A DNA stretch of 20,415 nt from RZYP01 sp050256135 (GTDB lineage: Bacteria > Bacillota > Negativicutes > Acidaminococcales > Acidaminococcaceae), in the NCBI GenBank assembly GCA_050256135.1, contig JBFWIF010000035.1, positions 1 to 20,415 on the forward strand, written 5' to 3'. How positions within the stretch are numbered: position 1 is the first letter of the stretch; every line of letters starts with the position of its first letter. A program made the translations under genes and the position numbers. A model generated the notes under the pieces. The model had not been told where the DNA came from. It did no database searches and saw nothing but the letters and a program-made list of their open reading frames with translations. This document shows, one piece after another, positions 1-7,913 of this stretch.

Positions 1-1
1 A

Positions 2-1105
2 CGTATACTTGCAGAATTTTTAGAAATAGTCCAAATTACCTGTAATTCACGTCAGGAAAGAGAAATTGGTGATCTAATGAAAAAAAGATTGCAAGACCTT
101 GGCGGTGAAGTAATTGAAGATGAAGCAGGAGCGATTATTGGCGGCAATTGCGGCAATATAATTGCTAATTTCAAGGGGGAACTAGAAGACTTACCAACAA
201 TTATGTTAGCAGCACACTTGGATTGTGTAGTTCCTTGTGTTGGCGTAAAACCAATTTTAAAAGATGGCATAATTACCTCAGATGGTACAACCATTCTTGG
301 TTCTGACGATAAAGCTGGGGTTGTTCCAATTTTAGAGGCATTGCGTGTTTTGAAAGAAAATAATATTCCTCATGGAAACTTGCAGATTGTATTTTCTGTA
401 TGTGAGGAAGGAGGGCTCCTTGGTTCGAAGAACATTGATCGCACTCTCCTGAAGGCTGATTTTGGTTATGAACTTGATTCTAGCGGCCGTCCCGGCAAAA
501 TCATTGTGACGGCTCCTGGACAAAATAAAATAAATGTTAAAGTTCACGGTAAGACGGCTCATGCTGGTTTGGAGCCTGAAAAGGGCATTAATGCCATAAG
601 AGCTGCTGCGAAAATAATTGCCGATTTACCACAAGGTCGTATTGATAATGAAACTACATGTAACATAGGCATAATTTCTGGAGGTATGGCAACTAATATT
701 GTTCCAGATTTAGTGGAAATCAAGTGTGAAGCACGTAGCAGAAATCAAGAAAAATTAGATAAGTTAACCGATGAAATGCGGCAGATTTTTGAACAAGGCG
801 CAAAGAAAAATGATGTGAAAGTTGATGTAGAAATAAGTAAAGCGTATAACTCTTACGTCATAGATATGCAAAGTAAAGTAGTAGTTACTGCAAAAGAAGC
901 TGCAGAACGTATTGGCCTCAAGGTAGACGTCGCAGGCACTGGTGGTGGCAGTGATGCTAATCACTATAATAATTATGGTGTTGTATGCACAGCTCTTGGC
1001 GTGGGTATGCAAAATGTACATACTTGTGAAGAATTTATATATGAAGAAGATTTGTATAAAACTTCTGAATGGGTACTGGAAATAATAAAGAGTGTTTCTA
1101 AGTAA
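2..1105 (+). CDS. M20 family peptidase, peptidase T-like (5' partial)
   Basis: A zinc-dependent exopeptidase of the M20 family, most like the cytoplasmic peptidase T-like group that releases amino acids from small peptides. The frame is open from the left edge. The 25 codons before the Met at 77 (RILAEFLEIVQI and on) read like a normal M20 N-terminus, so the true start lies upstream and the Met at 77 is internal. Counting from that Met, I see the metal motif AAHLD (H47, D49), the bridging Asp in LGSDDKAG (77-78), the catalytic EE pair in VCEEGG (110-111), a lid-domain stretch with GKTAHAGLEPEKG (158-170), and late GGGSDANH and QNVHTCEE motifs. All key residues are present, so it should be active. 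The DcuC-type carrier starts 59 bases downstream with no terminator between, which suggests co-transcription. Family assignment is firm; the exact substrate is not known. Confidence 0.9.
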   Translation, partial: RILAEFLEIVQITCNSRQEREIGDLMKKRLQDLGGEVIEDEAGAIIGGNCGNIIANFKGELEDLPTIMLAAHLDCVVPCVGVKPILKDGIITSDGTTILGSDDKAGVVPILEALRVLKENNIPHGNLQIVFSVCEEGGLLGSKNIDRTLLKADFGYELDSSGRPGKIIVTAPGQNKINVKVHGKTAHAGLEPEKGINAIRAAAKIIADLPQGRIDNETTCNIGIISGGMATNIVPDLVEIKCEARSRNQEKLDKLTDEMRQIFEQGAKKNDVKVDVEISKAYNSYVIDMQSKVVVTAKEAAERIGLKVDVAGTGGGSDANHYNNYGVVCTALGVGMQNVHTCEEFIYEEDLYKTSEWVLEIIKSVSK

Positions 1106-1164
1106 TTGGCCTAATAATGTTAAATATCATAATATTAATCAATATAAGGGTAGGGGGTACTTAA

Positions 1165-2532
1165 ATGGGCTTAGTTATCTCATTGTTAGTTACATTTTGG
1201 GCTGGATATTTGATTTACAAAAAATATAAGGCACAACCTGTTTTATTTTTAGGCGGCATGATTCTTATGTTTGCTGCGGTAATTCTTGGTTATGGGCATA
1301 TTTTGCCACAAAAGGCAAGTACGGGGTTGGTATTATTCGACGCATTCGAATTTATCAGGGCTACTTTAAGCACCAACGCTGCAAAACTAGGACTTAACAT
1401 TATGGCAGTTGGCGCGTTCGCAAGATATATGGATAAGATTGGCGCATCCAGTGCCTTGGTTCGTTTAACTATTAAACCATTGATGGCATTAAAATCTCCC
1501 TATCTAGTATTATCAGGAACCTGGATTGTTGGTATGTGTATTGGATTATGTATAAACAGTGCTTCTGGGTTGGCTATGCTTTTGATGGTAACGATGTTCC
1601 CTATCCTTATTGGCTTGGGGGTTAGTAGATTAGCTGCTACAGCAGCAGTTGCGACAACTCTTTGCTTTGATTGGAGCCCGAGTGATACGGGGACAATTCT
1701 TTCTGCCGAGACTGCTGGCGTTGACCCTGTAATTTATTGGACTAACTATCAAGTACCAATAGTATTAGTGGCTTTTGTTGTTGTTGGCATTCTTCATTAT
1801 TTGACTCAAAAATATATGGATAAGCGTGACGGTCATATCGTTAAACCAGTCGAAGTAGAGAAAACTGAAACTGAAGAAGCAAAAGCACCTGGTATCTATG
1901 CGATATTACCTGTTATTCCGCTGGCACTAATATTGTCTTTTAGTTCTTTGTGGATTCAATCTATAAAAGTTAATATTGTTAATGCTATGATTATTGGTTT
2001 AAGTGTTGGTATGATTTTTGAATATATTCGTTGGCGTGATGGCAAAAAAGTATTTGCTGATGTTCAAGCCTTTTTTGATGGCTTGGGAATGCAAATGGCC
2101 AATGTAATAACATTGATTGTTGCTGGTCAGACTTTTGCCAAAGGGTTGATGACCATGGGAACAATTGACTCAATTATCACTTCAAGTCATAATTGGGGGT
2201 TTGGCCCAATGGGTATGATGATTGTTATGGTTGCGATTATTTCGGTTTCTGCTATTGTTATGGGTTCCGGCAATGCTCCGTTCTTTGCTTTTGCTGCGTT
2301 GACACCAGCGGTTGCTGCGAAGATGGGAATTGCACCAGTCCTGATGCTTTTGCCAATGCATTTTGCGGCAAGTATTGCCCGCAATTGTTCTCCTATAACA
2401 GCAGTTATCGTTGTAGCTTCAGGCATGGGCGGTGTTTCACCATTTGATTTAATTAAACGTACAGCGATACCAATGGCTGGAGCTATGTTAGTAAATATTG
2501 GCATGACTTTCTTTTATTACTATAGAGGTTAA
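1165..2532 (+). CDS. DcuC-family anaerobic C4-dicarboxylate-type carrier
   Basis: A 455-residue integral membrane protein with about a dozen hydrophobic segments, resembling the DcuC family of anaerobic C4-dicarboxylate carriers. Two family-like hairpin regions are visible: NSASGLAMLLMV through FDWSPSDTGTIL (131-179), and GSGNAPFFAFAALTPAVAA through ARNCSPITAVIVVASGMGG (367-423). A charged cytoplasmic-type loop at about 215-242 (KYMDKRDG, then KTETEEAK) separates the two halves. The start is supported by an AGGGGG ribosome site at 1152-1156. DcuC carriers exchange or export succinate, fumarate and related acids. Because this gene sits between two peptidase genes, its substrate could instead be a peptide or an acylated amino acid; that is inference. 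The family call is good, the substrate is open. Confidence 0.82.
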   Translation: MGLVISLLVTFWAGYLIYKKYKAQPVLFLGGMILMFAAVILGYGHILPQKASTGLVLFDAFEFIRATLSTNAAKLGLNIMAVGAFARYMDKIGASSALVRLTIKPLMALKSPYLVLSGTWIVGMCIGLCINSASGLAMLLMVTMFPILIGLGVSRLAATAAVATTLCFDWSPSDTGTILSAETAGVDPVIYWTNYQVPIVLVAFVVVGILHYLTQKYMDKRDGHIVKPVEVEKTETEEAKAPGIYAILPVIPLALILSFSSLWIQSIKVNIVNAMIIGLSVGMIFEYIRWRDGKKVFADVQAFFDGLGMQMANVITLIVAGQTFAKGLMTMGTIDSIITSSHNWGFGPMGMMIVMVAIISVSAIVMGSGNAPFFAFAALTPAVAAKMGIAPVLMLLPMHFAASIARNCSPITAVIVVASGMGGVSPFDLIKRTAIPMAGAMLVNIGMTFFYYYRG

Positions 2533-2562
2533 TCAACTTACTGTTAAGGAGTTGAGACGATA

Positions 2563-3513
2563 ATGTTTGTTTGTGATTGTCATTGTGATACGCTGACAGA
2601 GTTATACAAAAAAGGTGCAGCTCTTTATGAAAACGAACAGCATTTGGATATTAAACGAATTATTGCTAATGGCGGCGGTTTGCAATTTTGCGCAATTTTT
2701 GTTCCTACTCCCGAAATGCGTCATTATGGTGGTTTGCGCTACACATTATGTTTGCTGGACAAATATAAACAAGAAATTAAAGCGATGAAAAATTCTCGAG
2801 TAGATATTTTCCAGGTATTTAAAAAAACAGATGTTGATGAAATTTTAAACCACCAGGCATCTACACTTCTGGCTATTGAAGAGGGTGGAGCCATTGATGG
2901 CAGCCTTGAGGCCTTGCGGATGTTGTATGAACTAGGTGTTCGCGCAATGACTTTGACCTGGAGTAATAGGAACGATATTGCTGATGGCATCAACGAAGAA
3001 GTAACCGGTGGTGGACTTACTGTTTTTGGTCGTAACGTGGTATCAGAAATGAACCGTCTTGGTATGTTGGTTGATGTGTCACATATTTCGACAAGGAGTT
3101 TTTGGGATGTAATGCAGGTAACTACTAAACCAATTATTGCCACTCATTCCAATGCTAAGAAGCTTTGTTCACATCCACGTAATTTACATGATGAACAAAT
3201 AAAGACTATAGCAAGCAACGATGGCTTGATAGGTATTACCTTTGCAGGTCAATTTTTGGAAGAGGATTATAATAATGCGTGTATAGATAGTGTTTATCGC
3301 CACATTGATTACATGTTAAATTTAATTGGCAATGATGATCATATAGGTTTTGGTTCTGATTTTGATGGAATTTCACATCCGCCTTACAATATTAAAGGAG
3401 TACAGGACTATGTGCCCATTATAGAATATTTAAACGCAAAAAATTATTCTGAAGACACTATTAAAAAAATCACGCATCAAAATGTTTTGTCCTTGTTAAA
3501 AAAAGTATTATAA
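2563..3513 (+). CDS. M19 (renal-type) dipeptidase
   Basis: A 316-residue zinc dipeptidase of the M19 membrane-dipeptidase family, which splits dipeptides into free amino acids. The binuclear metal ligands can be read in order: H7 and D9 in DCHCDTL, the bridging Glu in AIEEGGA (106-107), H174 in VDVSHIS, H195 in ATHSNAK, and Asp266 in GFGSDFDG. There is no signal peptide or membrane anchor, so it should work in the cytoplasm, as bacterial members usually do. A strong TTAAGGAG ribosome site lies 11-12 bases before the ATG, and only 30 bases separate it from the carrier gene. A hairpin terminator follows at 3531. It is the last gene of the peptidase-carrier-dipeptidase unit and would finish what the M20 enzyme or the carrier supplies. 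Whether it prefers L-D, L-L or cyclic substrates cannot be seen. Confidence 0.92.
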   Translation: MFVCDCHCDTLTELYKKGAALYENEQHLDIKRIIANGGGLQFCAIFVPTPEMRHYGGLRYTLCLLDKYKQEIKAMKNSRVDIFQVFKKTDVDEILNHQASTLLAIEEGGAIDGSLEALRMLYELGVRAMTLTWSNRNDIADGINEEVTGGGLTVFGRNVVSEMNRLGMLVDVSHISTRSFWDVMQVTTKPIIATHSNAKKLCSHPRNLHDEQIKTIASNDGLIGITFAGQFLEEDYNNACIDSVYRHIDYMLNLIGNDDHIGFGSDFDGISHPPYNIKGVQDYVPIIEYLNAKNYSEDTIKKITHQNVLSLLKKVL

Positions 3514-3530
3514 TTTAATAACTAGTTATC

Positions 3531-3579
3531 AGAGGTGAAGCGGGTTGACTCTTTTGGTCAATTGTTTCATCTCTTTTTT
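3531..3579 (+). terminator. Rho-independent terminator after the M19 dipeptidase
   Basis: Nine-base arms AGAGGTGAA (3531-3539) and TTCATCTCT (3566-3574) pair with one G-T wobble. An inner TTGAC/GTCAA stem extends the hairpin and a run of six T follows. It closes the peptidase-carrier-dipeptidase unit. Confidence 0.85.
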
Positions 3580-3661
3580 ACGAAGAATTGAGATTATTAG
3601 TGTTTTGAATAGGTTTTAGATATTGTATTGCAAGAATTAATCATCTTTTACATCAGAAAAG

Positions 3662-3691
3662 TTGAAATACGGTTAATCGTTAGCGTATAAT
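3662..3691 (+). promoter_or_regulatory. Sigma-A-type promoter for the ACT-UPF0210-nth unit
   Basis: TTGAAA (3662-3667) and a perfect TATAAT (3686-3691) are separated by 18 bases. It lies about 50 bases before the ACT-domain gene and after the preceding terminator. The remaining bases from 3580 to 3661 are AT-rich and show nothing else I can name. Confidence 0.7.
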
Positions 3692-3743
3692 AATAGTATT
3701 ATCTAGATGGATTGTGCTTTACTGAAGAGAGGATGGAAAAATA

Positions 3744-4013
3744 ATGCGTATTGTTTTGACTATTGTTGGAAAAGACCGCGTTGGTATCATTGCTAAAGTA
3801 AGCAATTTACTGGCGGAACACGGTGTTAATATTTTAAATATTAACCAAAATATTTTGGAAGGTTTCTTTAATATGGTGCTAATCGCCGATATGTCATCTG
3901 CTGATGTCAGTTTGAAAGATTTACAAGAAATGGCCGTGCGAATAGGCAAGGAAATAGGTGTTGAAATTAAAGTTCAACATGAAGATATTTTTACTGCTAT
4001 GCATCGAATTTGA
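3744..4013 (+). CDS. ACT-domain protein, UPF0237 family
   Basis: An 89-residue protein that is almost entirely one ACT domain, the small ligand-binding fold that usually senses amino acids. The N-terminus (RIVLTIVGKDRVGIIAKVS) has the typical beta-alpha start with the conserved G-x-D-x-x-G-I turn, followed by the NILNINQNIL strand. No enzyme domain is attached, so it is a free-standing regulator or partner subunit. The ribosome site AGAGAGGA lies just upstream of the ATG. The next gene starts 10 bases after its stop. This small ACT protein next to UPF0210 is a recurrent pairing in Firmicutes as far as I recall, which suggests that the two proteins work together. The ligand and the regulated process are unknown. 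Confidence 0.88.
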   Translation: MRIVLTIVGKDRVGIIAKVSNLLAEHGVNILNINQNILEGFFNMVLIADMSSADVSLKDLQEMAVRIGKEIGVEIKVQHEDIFTAMHRI

Positions 4014-4023
4014 GGAGGACGTT

Positions 4024-5382
4024 ATGTTCGATATTAAAGATATTTTAGAAACCAACAGGATGATTACTGAAAATAATCTGGATGTTAGAACTATTACTAT
4101 GGGTATCAGCCTGAGAGATTGTTCTCATCCTGATATTAATGTTACTGCGCAAAAGATATATGACAAAATAACTAAGAAAGCTGAAAATCTTGTGAAAACA
4201 GGTGAAGATCTTGAAACAGAACTTGGTGTGCCTATTATCAACAAGCGTATTTCAGTAACGCCTATTTCAATTATAGGTGAAAGTAGCGATGCATCCAGCT
4301 ATGTTCCGTTAGCAAAAGCTTTGGATGCGGCTGGTAAGACGATAGGCGTTAATTTTGTAGGTGGGTTTTCCGCTCAGGTTGACAAGGGTTATACGAAAGG
4401 TGACAAGATTTTAATTGCTTCGATTCCTGAAGCGCTTGCAGTTACAGATATTGTTTGTTCTTCTGTTGCTATCGGTTCCACTAAGTGTGGCATAAATATG
4501 GACGCTGTGGCTGAAATGGGCAGAGTAATCAAAAAGGCTGCTGAACTGACTGCTGAAAGAGATGCAATTGGCTGTGCTAAATTAGTGGTTTTCTGCAATG
4601 CAGTTCCCGATAATCCATTTATGGCAGGTGCTTTTCATGGCGTGACTGAACCAGAAAGTGTTATCAATGTTGGTGTCAGCGGTCCTGGTGTTGTGAAAAG
4701 AGCGCTTGAAGATGTTAGAGGACAAGATATTGGGGCTGTTGCTGAGACAATAAAGAAAACAGCATTCAAAATAACACGTGTAGGTCAATTGGTTGCTCAA
4801 GAAGCAGCACGCAGACTTAATACGCAGTTTGGCATTATTGATTTATCATTGGCACCTACACCTGCTATAGGTGACAGTGTTGCGCATATTTTGGAAGAAA
4901 TTGGTCTGGAAAGTTGTGGTGGACCGGGGACGACGGCTACATTAGCATTATTGAATGATGCTGTTAAAAAAGGCGGGTTAATGGCTTCCAGCTATGTAGG
5001 CGGTTTGAGCGGCGCGTTTATTCCTGTAAGTGAAGATGCAGGTATGATTGCTGCAGTTGAACGTGGAAGCTTAACCCTTGAAAAACTTGAAGCAATGACC
5101 TGTGTTTGCTCAGTTGGATTAGACATGATTGCAGTACCTGGCGATATTTCTGCTCAGACGATTTCAGCTATTATTGCCGATGAAGCCGCTATTGGCATGA
5201 TAAATAACAAGACTACAGCAGTCCGCCTTATTCCTGTACCGGGAAAAGGTGTAGGAGATGTAGTAGAATTTGGCGGTTTGCTCGGACATTGCCCGATTAT
5301 GCCTGTAAATACATTCAAACCGGATGTGTTCATTGCCAGAGGTGGGCGTATTCCAGCTCCTGTACGGAGTTTAACCAACTGA
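4024..5382 (+). CDS. UPF0210 (DUF711, PFL-like) family protein
   Basis: A 452-residue protein of the UPF0210/DUF711 family. I chose the ATG at 4024 because GAGGAGG (4012-4018) lies five bases before it and the protein then begins MFDIKDILETNRMI, the usual family N-terminus and length. The frame is open back to 3958, but that would overlap the ACT gene. The family is called PFL-like because its fold is related to the barrel of pyruvate formate-lyase; I see no glycyl-radical motif, so a radical enzyme activity is not supported. Glycine-rich conserved stretches occur at GVSGPGVVKRAL, SCGGPGTTATLALL and SSYVGGLSGAFIPVSEDAG. Its function is unestablished. The ACT neighbour hints at control by a small ligand, and nth begins on the last base of its stop codon. 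Confidence 0.9.
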   Translation: MFDIKDILETNRMITENNLDVRTITMGISLRDCSHPDINVTAQKIYDKITKKAENLVKTGEDLETELGVPIINKRISVTPISIIGESSDASSYVPLAKALDAAGKTIGVNFVGGFSAQVDKGYTKGDKILIASIPEALAVTDIVCSSVAIGSTKCGINMDAVAEMGRVIKKAAELTAERDAIGCAKLVVFCNAVPDNPFMAGAFHGVTEPESVINVGVSGPGVVKRALEDVRGQDIGAVAETIKKTAFKITRVGQLVAQEAARRLNTQFGIIDLSLAPTPAIGDSVAHILEEIGLESCGGPGTTATLALLNDAVKKGGLMASSYVGGLSGAFIPVSEDAGMIAAVERGSLTLEKLEAMTCVCSVGLDMIAVPGDISAQTISAIIADEAAIGMINNKTTAVRLIPVPGKGVGDVVEFGGLLGHCPIMPVNTFKPDVFIARGGRIPAPVRSLTN

Positions 5383-6023
5383 TGATTAAGAAGAAGACGG
5401 CTCAAATCTTGGCTTGTCTTGAAGAAAAGTACGCGGGAACTGCAACTGCTTTAAATTATGGTTCGCCGTTTGAATTGCTTATTGCTGTGATTCTTTCCGC
5501 TCAATGTACAGATGAAAGAGTTAACAAAGTTACACAAAGGATTTTCCCTAAATATAATTCACCTCAAAAAATGGCTGAACTTTCACAAGAAGAAATGGAA
5601 AATCTCATTCGTGATTGTGGGTTATTCAGGTCAAAGGCCAAAAACATTTTGGCTACTTGTAAAAAAATAGCGCAAAAATATAATTGCGAAGTACCTGATA
5701 ATATCAATGATTTGATGGATTTGCCGGGTGTTGGGAAAAAGACAGCAAACGTTATAGTAAACATTATCTACGGAATTCCTGCTATTGCAGTTGATACACA
5801 TGTTTTTCGCGTTTCGCATAGGTTAGGGCTTTCTGATGGAAAAGATCCAGCTGCAGTTGAAAAAGACTTGATGCGAGTTATACCTAAAGAAAAATGGGGA
5901 GAAGCTCATCATTGGCTTATTTGGCATGGCAGAAAGATTTGCAAGGCAAGAAAACCTGATTGTATGGAATGTATGCTGGTTAATTTGTGCCCTTATGATG
6001 ATAAAAATTTTATTAACAAATAA
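5382..6023 (+). CDS. nth: Endonuclease III, DNA glycosylase/AP lyase
   Basis: A 213-residue base-excision repair enzyme that removes oxidised pyrimidines and nicks abasic sites. The helix-hairpin-helix LPGVGKKTANVI carries the catalytic lysine at 120, and the catalytic aspartate is D138 in VDTHVFRVSHRLGL; both match the E. coli numbering. The C-terminal [4Fe-4S] loop has cysteines at 187, 194, 197 and 203, the standard C-x6-C-x2-C-x5-C spacing. The ATG at 5382 shares one base with the upstream TGA stop, so translation is probably coupled to the UPF0210 gene, with a GGAG just upstream. The frame is open back to 5289, but that extension has no ribosome site and is not endonuclease-like. Function is secure; why it shares an operon with ACT-UPF0210 is unclear. 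Confidence 0.95.
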   Translation: MIKKKTAQILACLEEKYAGTATALNYGSPFELLIAVILSAQCTDERVNKVTQRIFPKYNSPQKMAELSQEEMENLIRDCGLFRSKAKNILATCKKIAQKYNCEVPDNINDLMDLPGVGKKTANVIVNIIYGIPAIAVDTHVFRVSHRLGLSDGKDPAAVEKDLMRVIPKEKWGEAHHWLIWHGRKICKARKPDCMECMLVNLCPYDDKNFINK

Positions 6024-6055
6024 ACCTTGCAAAAGCAAGGTTTATTTGTTTTATA
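6015..6055. terminator. Long bidirectional terminator hairpin after nth
   Basis: A perfect 16-bp stem, from AACAAATAAACCTTGC (6015-6030) to GCAAGGTTTATTTGTT (6035-6050), closes an AAAA loop, with a T-rich tail. The nth stop codon (6021-6023) lies inside the left arm, so ribosomes finishing nth would cover part of the hairpin. Confidence 0.85.
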
Positions 6056-6080
6056 CACAAGATGCTTTGAACGCTTTTCG

Positions 6081-6109
6081 TAGACTAGCATTGAAATATA
6101 TGGTAAAAT
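6081..6109 (+). promoter_or_regulatory. Likely promoter of the ABC-F gene
   Basis: TAGACT (6081-6086) and TAAAAT (6104-6109) are 17 bases apart, about 37 bases before the ABC-F start. The -35 box matches only four of six consensus positions, so this is a moderate call. Confidence 0.5.
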
Positions 6110-6145
6110 GTAAAAACTATATGCACTTTAAAGGAGCAAGTAATA

Positions 6146-7762
6146 ATGATAATAACTCAAGGCTTGGCGCTAAGATTTGGTAAGCGCGTGCTGTTTGAAG
6201 ATGTAAACTTAAAATTTACCGAAGGTAACTGTTATGGTTTAATTGGTGCCAATGGTGCTGGAAAATCAACATTTCTTAAAATTTTATCTGGTGAAATTGA
6301 ACCAAGTTCCGGCGACGTTGTTATTGATAAAGGACAACGACTCGCTGTTTTAAAGCAGGATCAATATGCCTTTGATGAATATGAGGTATTAAAGACTGTT
6401 ATTATGGGACATAAAAGACTTTACGATATTATGGTTGAGAAGGATGAGCTTTATGCAAAGCCAGACTTTAGTGATGAAGATGGGATGAAGGCTTCTGAAC
6501 TAGAAGGAGAATTTGCTGAGTTGAATGGTTGGGAAGCAGAAACTGAGGCTGCCAGATTATTGGCAGGCTTGGGTATCCCCGTTGAACTACATGAGAAAAA
6601 AATGGCAGAGCTTAGTGGTAAGGAGAAAGTCAGGGTCCTTTTGGCGCAGGCTTTGTTTGGGACACCGGATATTCTTCTATTGGATGAACCGACTAACAAT
6701 CTGGATTATAATTCCATTGCTTGGTTGGAAGATTTTTTGGCATCTTTTCCTAATATAGTTCTTGTTGTTTCCCATGACAGGCATTTTCTCAATCAAGTTT
6801 GTACACACATAGCTGATTTTGATTTCAGTAGTGTGCAAATATACGTTGGCAACTATGACTTTTGGCAGGAGTCAAGCCAAATGGCGTTGCAGATGGCCAA
6901 GGATGCTAATAAGAAAAAAGAAGATAAAATTAAAGAACTTCAAACCTTTATTCAGCGTTTTAGTGCGAATGCTTCAAAATCAAAACAAGCTACATCACGT
7001 AAAAAACTACTTGATAAAATTGAACTTGATGATATCAAACCTTCAACAAGACGTTATCCTTATATCAATTTTAAGCCTGACAGAGAAGCGGGCGATGAAA
7101 TTCTGTTTGTAACTGATTTGTCAAAGACTATTGAAGGAGAAGTCTTGTTTAAAGATTTGAGCTTCACATTGGCTAAGGGTGATAAGGTAGCATTAGTTGG
7201 CGGTAATGGACAAGCCCAAACCGCTTTGATGCAAATCTTGATGGGTGAAATGGAACCTGACAGTGGAGAATATAAATGGGGTGTGACAACCAGCCAGACT
7301 TATTTTCCAAAAGACAACAGTAAGTATTTTACTGCAGAGGATAATCTTGTTGACTGGCTTCGTCAGTATTCTATTAATCAAGAAGAAACTTTTTTGCGTG
7401 GTTTCTTAGGCAGAATGCTTTTCTCAGGCGAAGAAACTCAAAAAGCTTCCAATGTGCTCTCTGGTGGAGAAAAAGTGCGTTGTATGTTTGCAAAGATGAT
7501 GTTGTCCGGCGCTAATGTGCTTCTTCTTGACGAACCGACAAACCATCTTGATTTGGAATCAATTACATCACTTAATAATGGTTTAAAAGATTACACAGGG
7601 ACGCTGCTTTTGCGTTCTAATGACCACCAGCTTTTGTCGACTGTTTGTGATAGGGTTATCGAATTAACTCCAAATGGTTATATTGATCGTAAGTATAACT
7701 ATGATGAATATCTTGCTCATCCGGAAATAATTGAATTACGTAAAGAATTAGGCGCCATTTAG
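6146..7762 (+). CDS. ABC-F ATPase, YkpA/YbiT-like, with a degenerate second ATP site
   Basis: A 538-residue soluble tandem ATPase of the ABC-F family, whose members act on the ribosome. It has no membrane segments. Domain 1 has Walker A GANGAGKS (34-41), Walker B LLLDE (177-181) and switch His210 in VSHD, but its signature reads LSGKE (156-160) instead of LSGGQ/E. A linker of about 240-310 includes the Lys-rich FSANASKSKQATSRKKLL. Domain 2 has an intact signature LSGGEK (438-443) and Walker B LLLDE (459-463), but its Walker A is GGNGQAQTA (352-360), lacking the lysine, and its switch His is Asn492 in RSND. All changes fall on the same composite site; the other site is complete. A good ribosome site (AAAGGAG) precedes the ATG. 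It is flanked by terminators and so is probably monocistronic. Family is firm; the exact role on the ribosome is not known. Confidence 0.92.
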   Translation: MIITQGLALRFGKRVLFEDVNLKFTEGNCYGLIGANGAGKSTFLKILSGEIEPSSGDVVIDKGQRLAVLKQDQYAFDEYEVLKTVIMGHKRLYDIMVEKDELYAKPDFSDEDGMKASELEGEFAELNGWEAETEAARLLAGLGIPVELHEKKMAELSGKEKVRVLLAQALFGTPDILLLDEPTNNLDYNSIAWLEDFLASFPNIVLVVSHDRHFLNQVCTHIADFDFSSVQIYVGNYDFWQESSQMALQMAKDANKKKEDKIKELQTFIQRFSANASKSKQATSRKKLLDKIELDDIKPSTRRYPYINFKPDREAGDEILFVTDLSKTIEGEVLFKDLSFTLAKGDKVALVGGNGQAQTALMQILMGEMEPDSGEYKWGVTTSQTYFPKDNSKYFTAEDNLVDWLRQYSINQEETFLRGFLGRMLFSGEETQKASNVLSGGEKVRCMFAKMMLSGANVLLLDEPTNHLDLESITSLNNGLKDYTGTLLLRSNDHQLLSTVCDRVIELTPNGYIDRKYNYDEYLAHPEIIELRKELGAI

Positions 7763-7782
7763 AAATAAATATTATTAGTAGA

Positions 7783-7819
7783 AGAACTGCCTGGCTTGCT
7801 AAAGTCAGGCAGTTCTTTA
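7783..7819 (+). terminator. Rho-independent terminator after the ABC-F gene
   Basis: AGAACTGCCTG (7783-7793) pairs perfectly with CAGGCAGTTCT (7806-7816). The stem continues inward through GCTT/AAGT with one wobble, and a short T-rich tail follows. Confidence 0.85.
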
Positions 7820-7850
7820 TAAAAACGAAGAATTTTAAGATGTGTTTACT

Positions 7851-7882
7851 CGTTTGAACACGATTTAAACGCGTGCTATAAT
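7851..7882 (+). promoter_or_regulatory. Strong promoter overlapped by an inverted repeat
   Basis: TTGAAC (7854-7859) and a perfect TATAAT (7877-7882) are 17 bases apart, with an extended -10 TG at 7874-7875. The -35 region lies inside an imperfect palindrome: CGTTTGAA (7851-7858) and TTTAAACG (7864-7871), seven of eight pairs plus one G-T. This could be a repressor site. It drives the 506-residue protein gene at 7914. Confidence 0.7.
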
Positions 7883-7913
7883 AAGATTACTGTGGATTTA
7901 GTGTGAGGTAATA

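Noticed and set aside
3958..4023. Upstream ATG extending the UPF0210 protein by 22 residues
   Set aside because: It overlaps the ACT gene and lacks a ribosome site, while the ATG at 4024 has GAGGAGG at ideal spacing and the family N-terminus.
5289..5381. Upstream ATG extending nth by 31 residues
   Set aside because: The extension lies inside the UPF0210 gene and is not endonuclease III-like; the ATG at 5382 gives catalytic residues at the same numbers as E. coli Nth.
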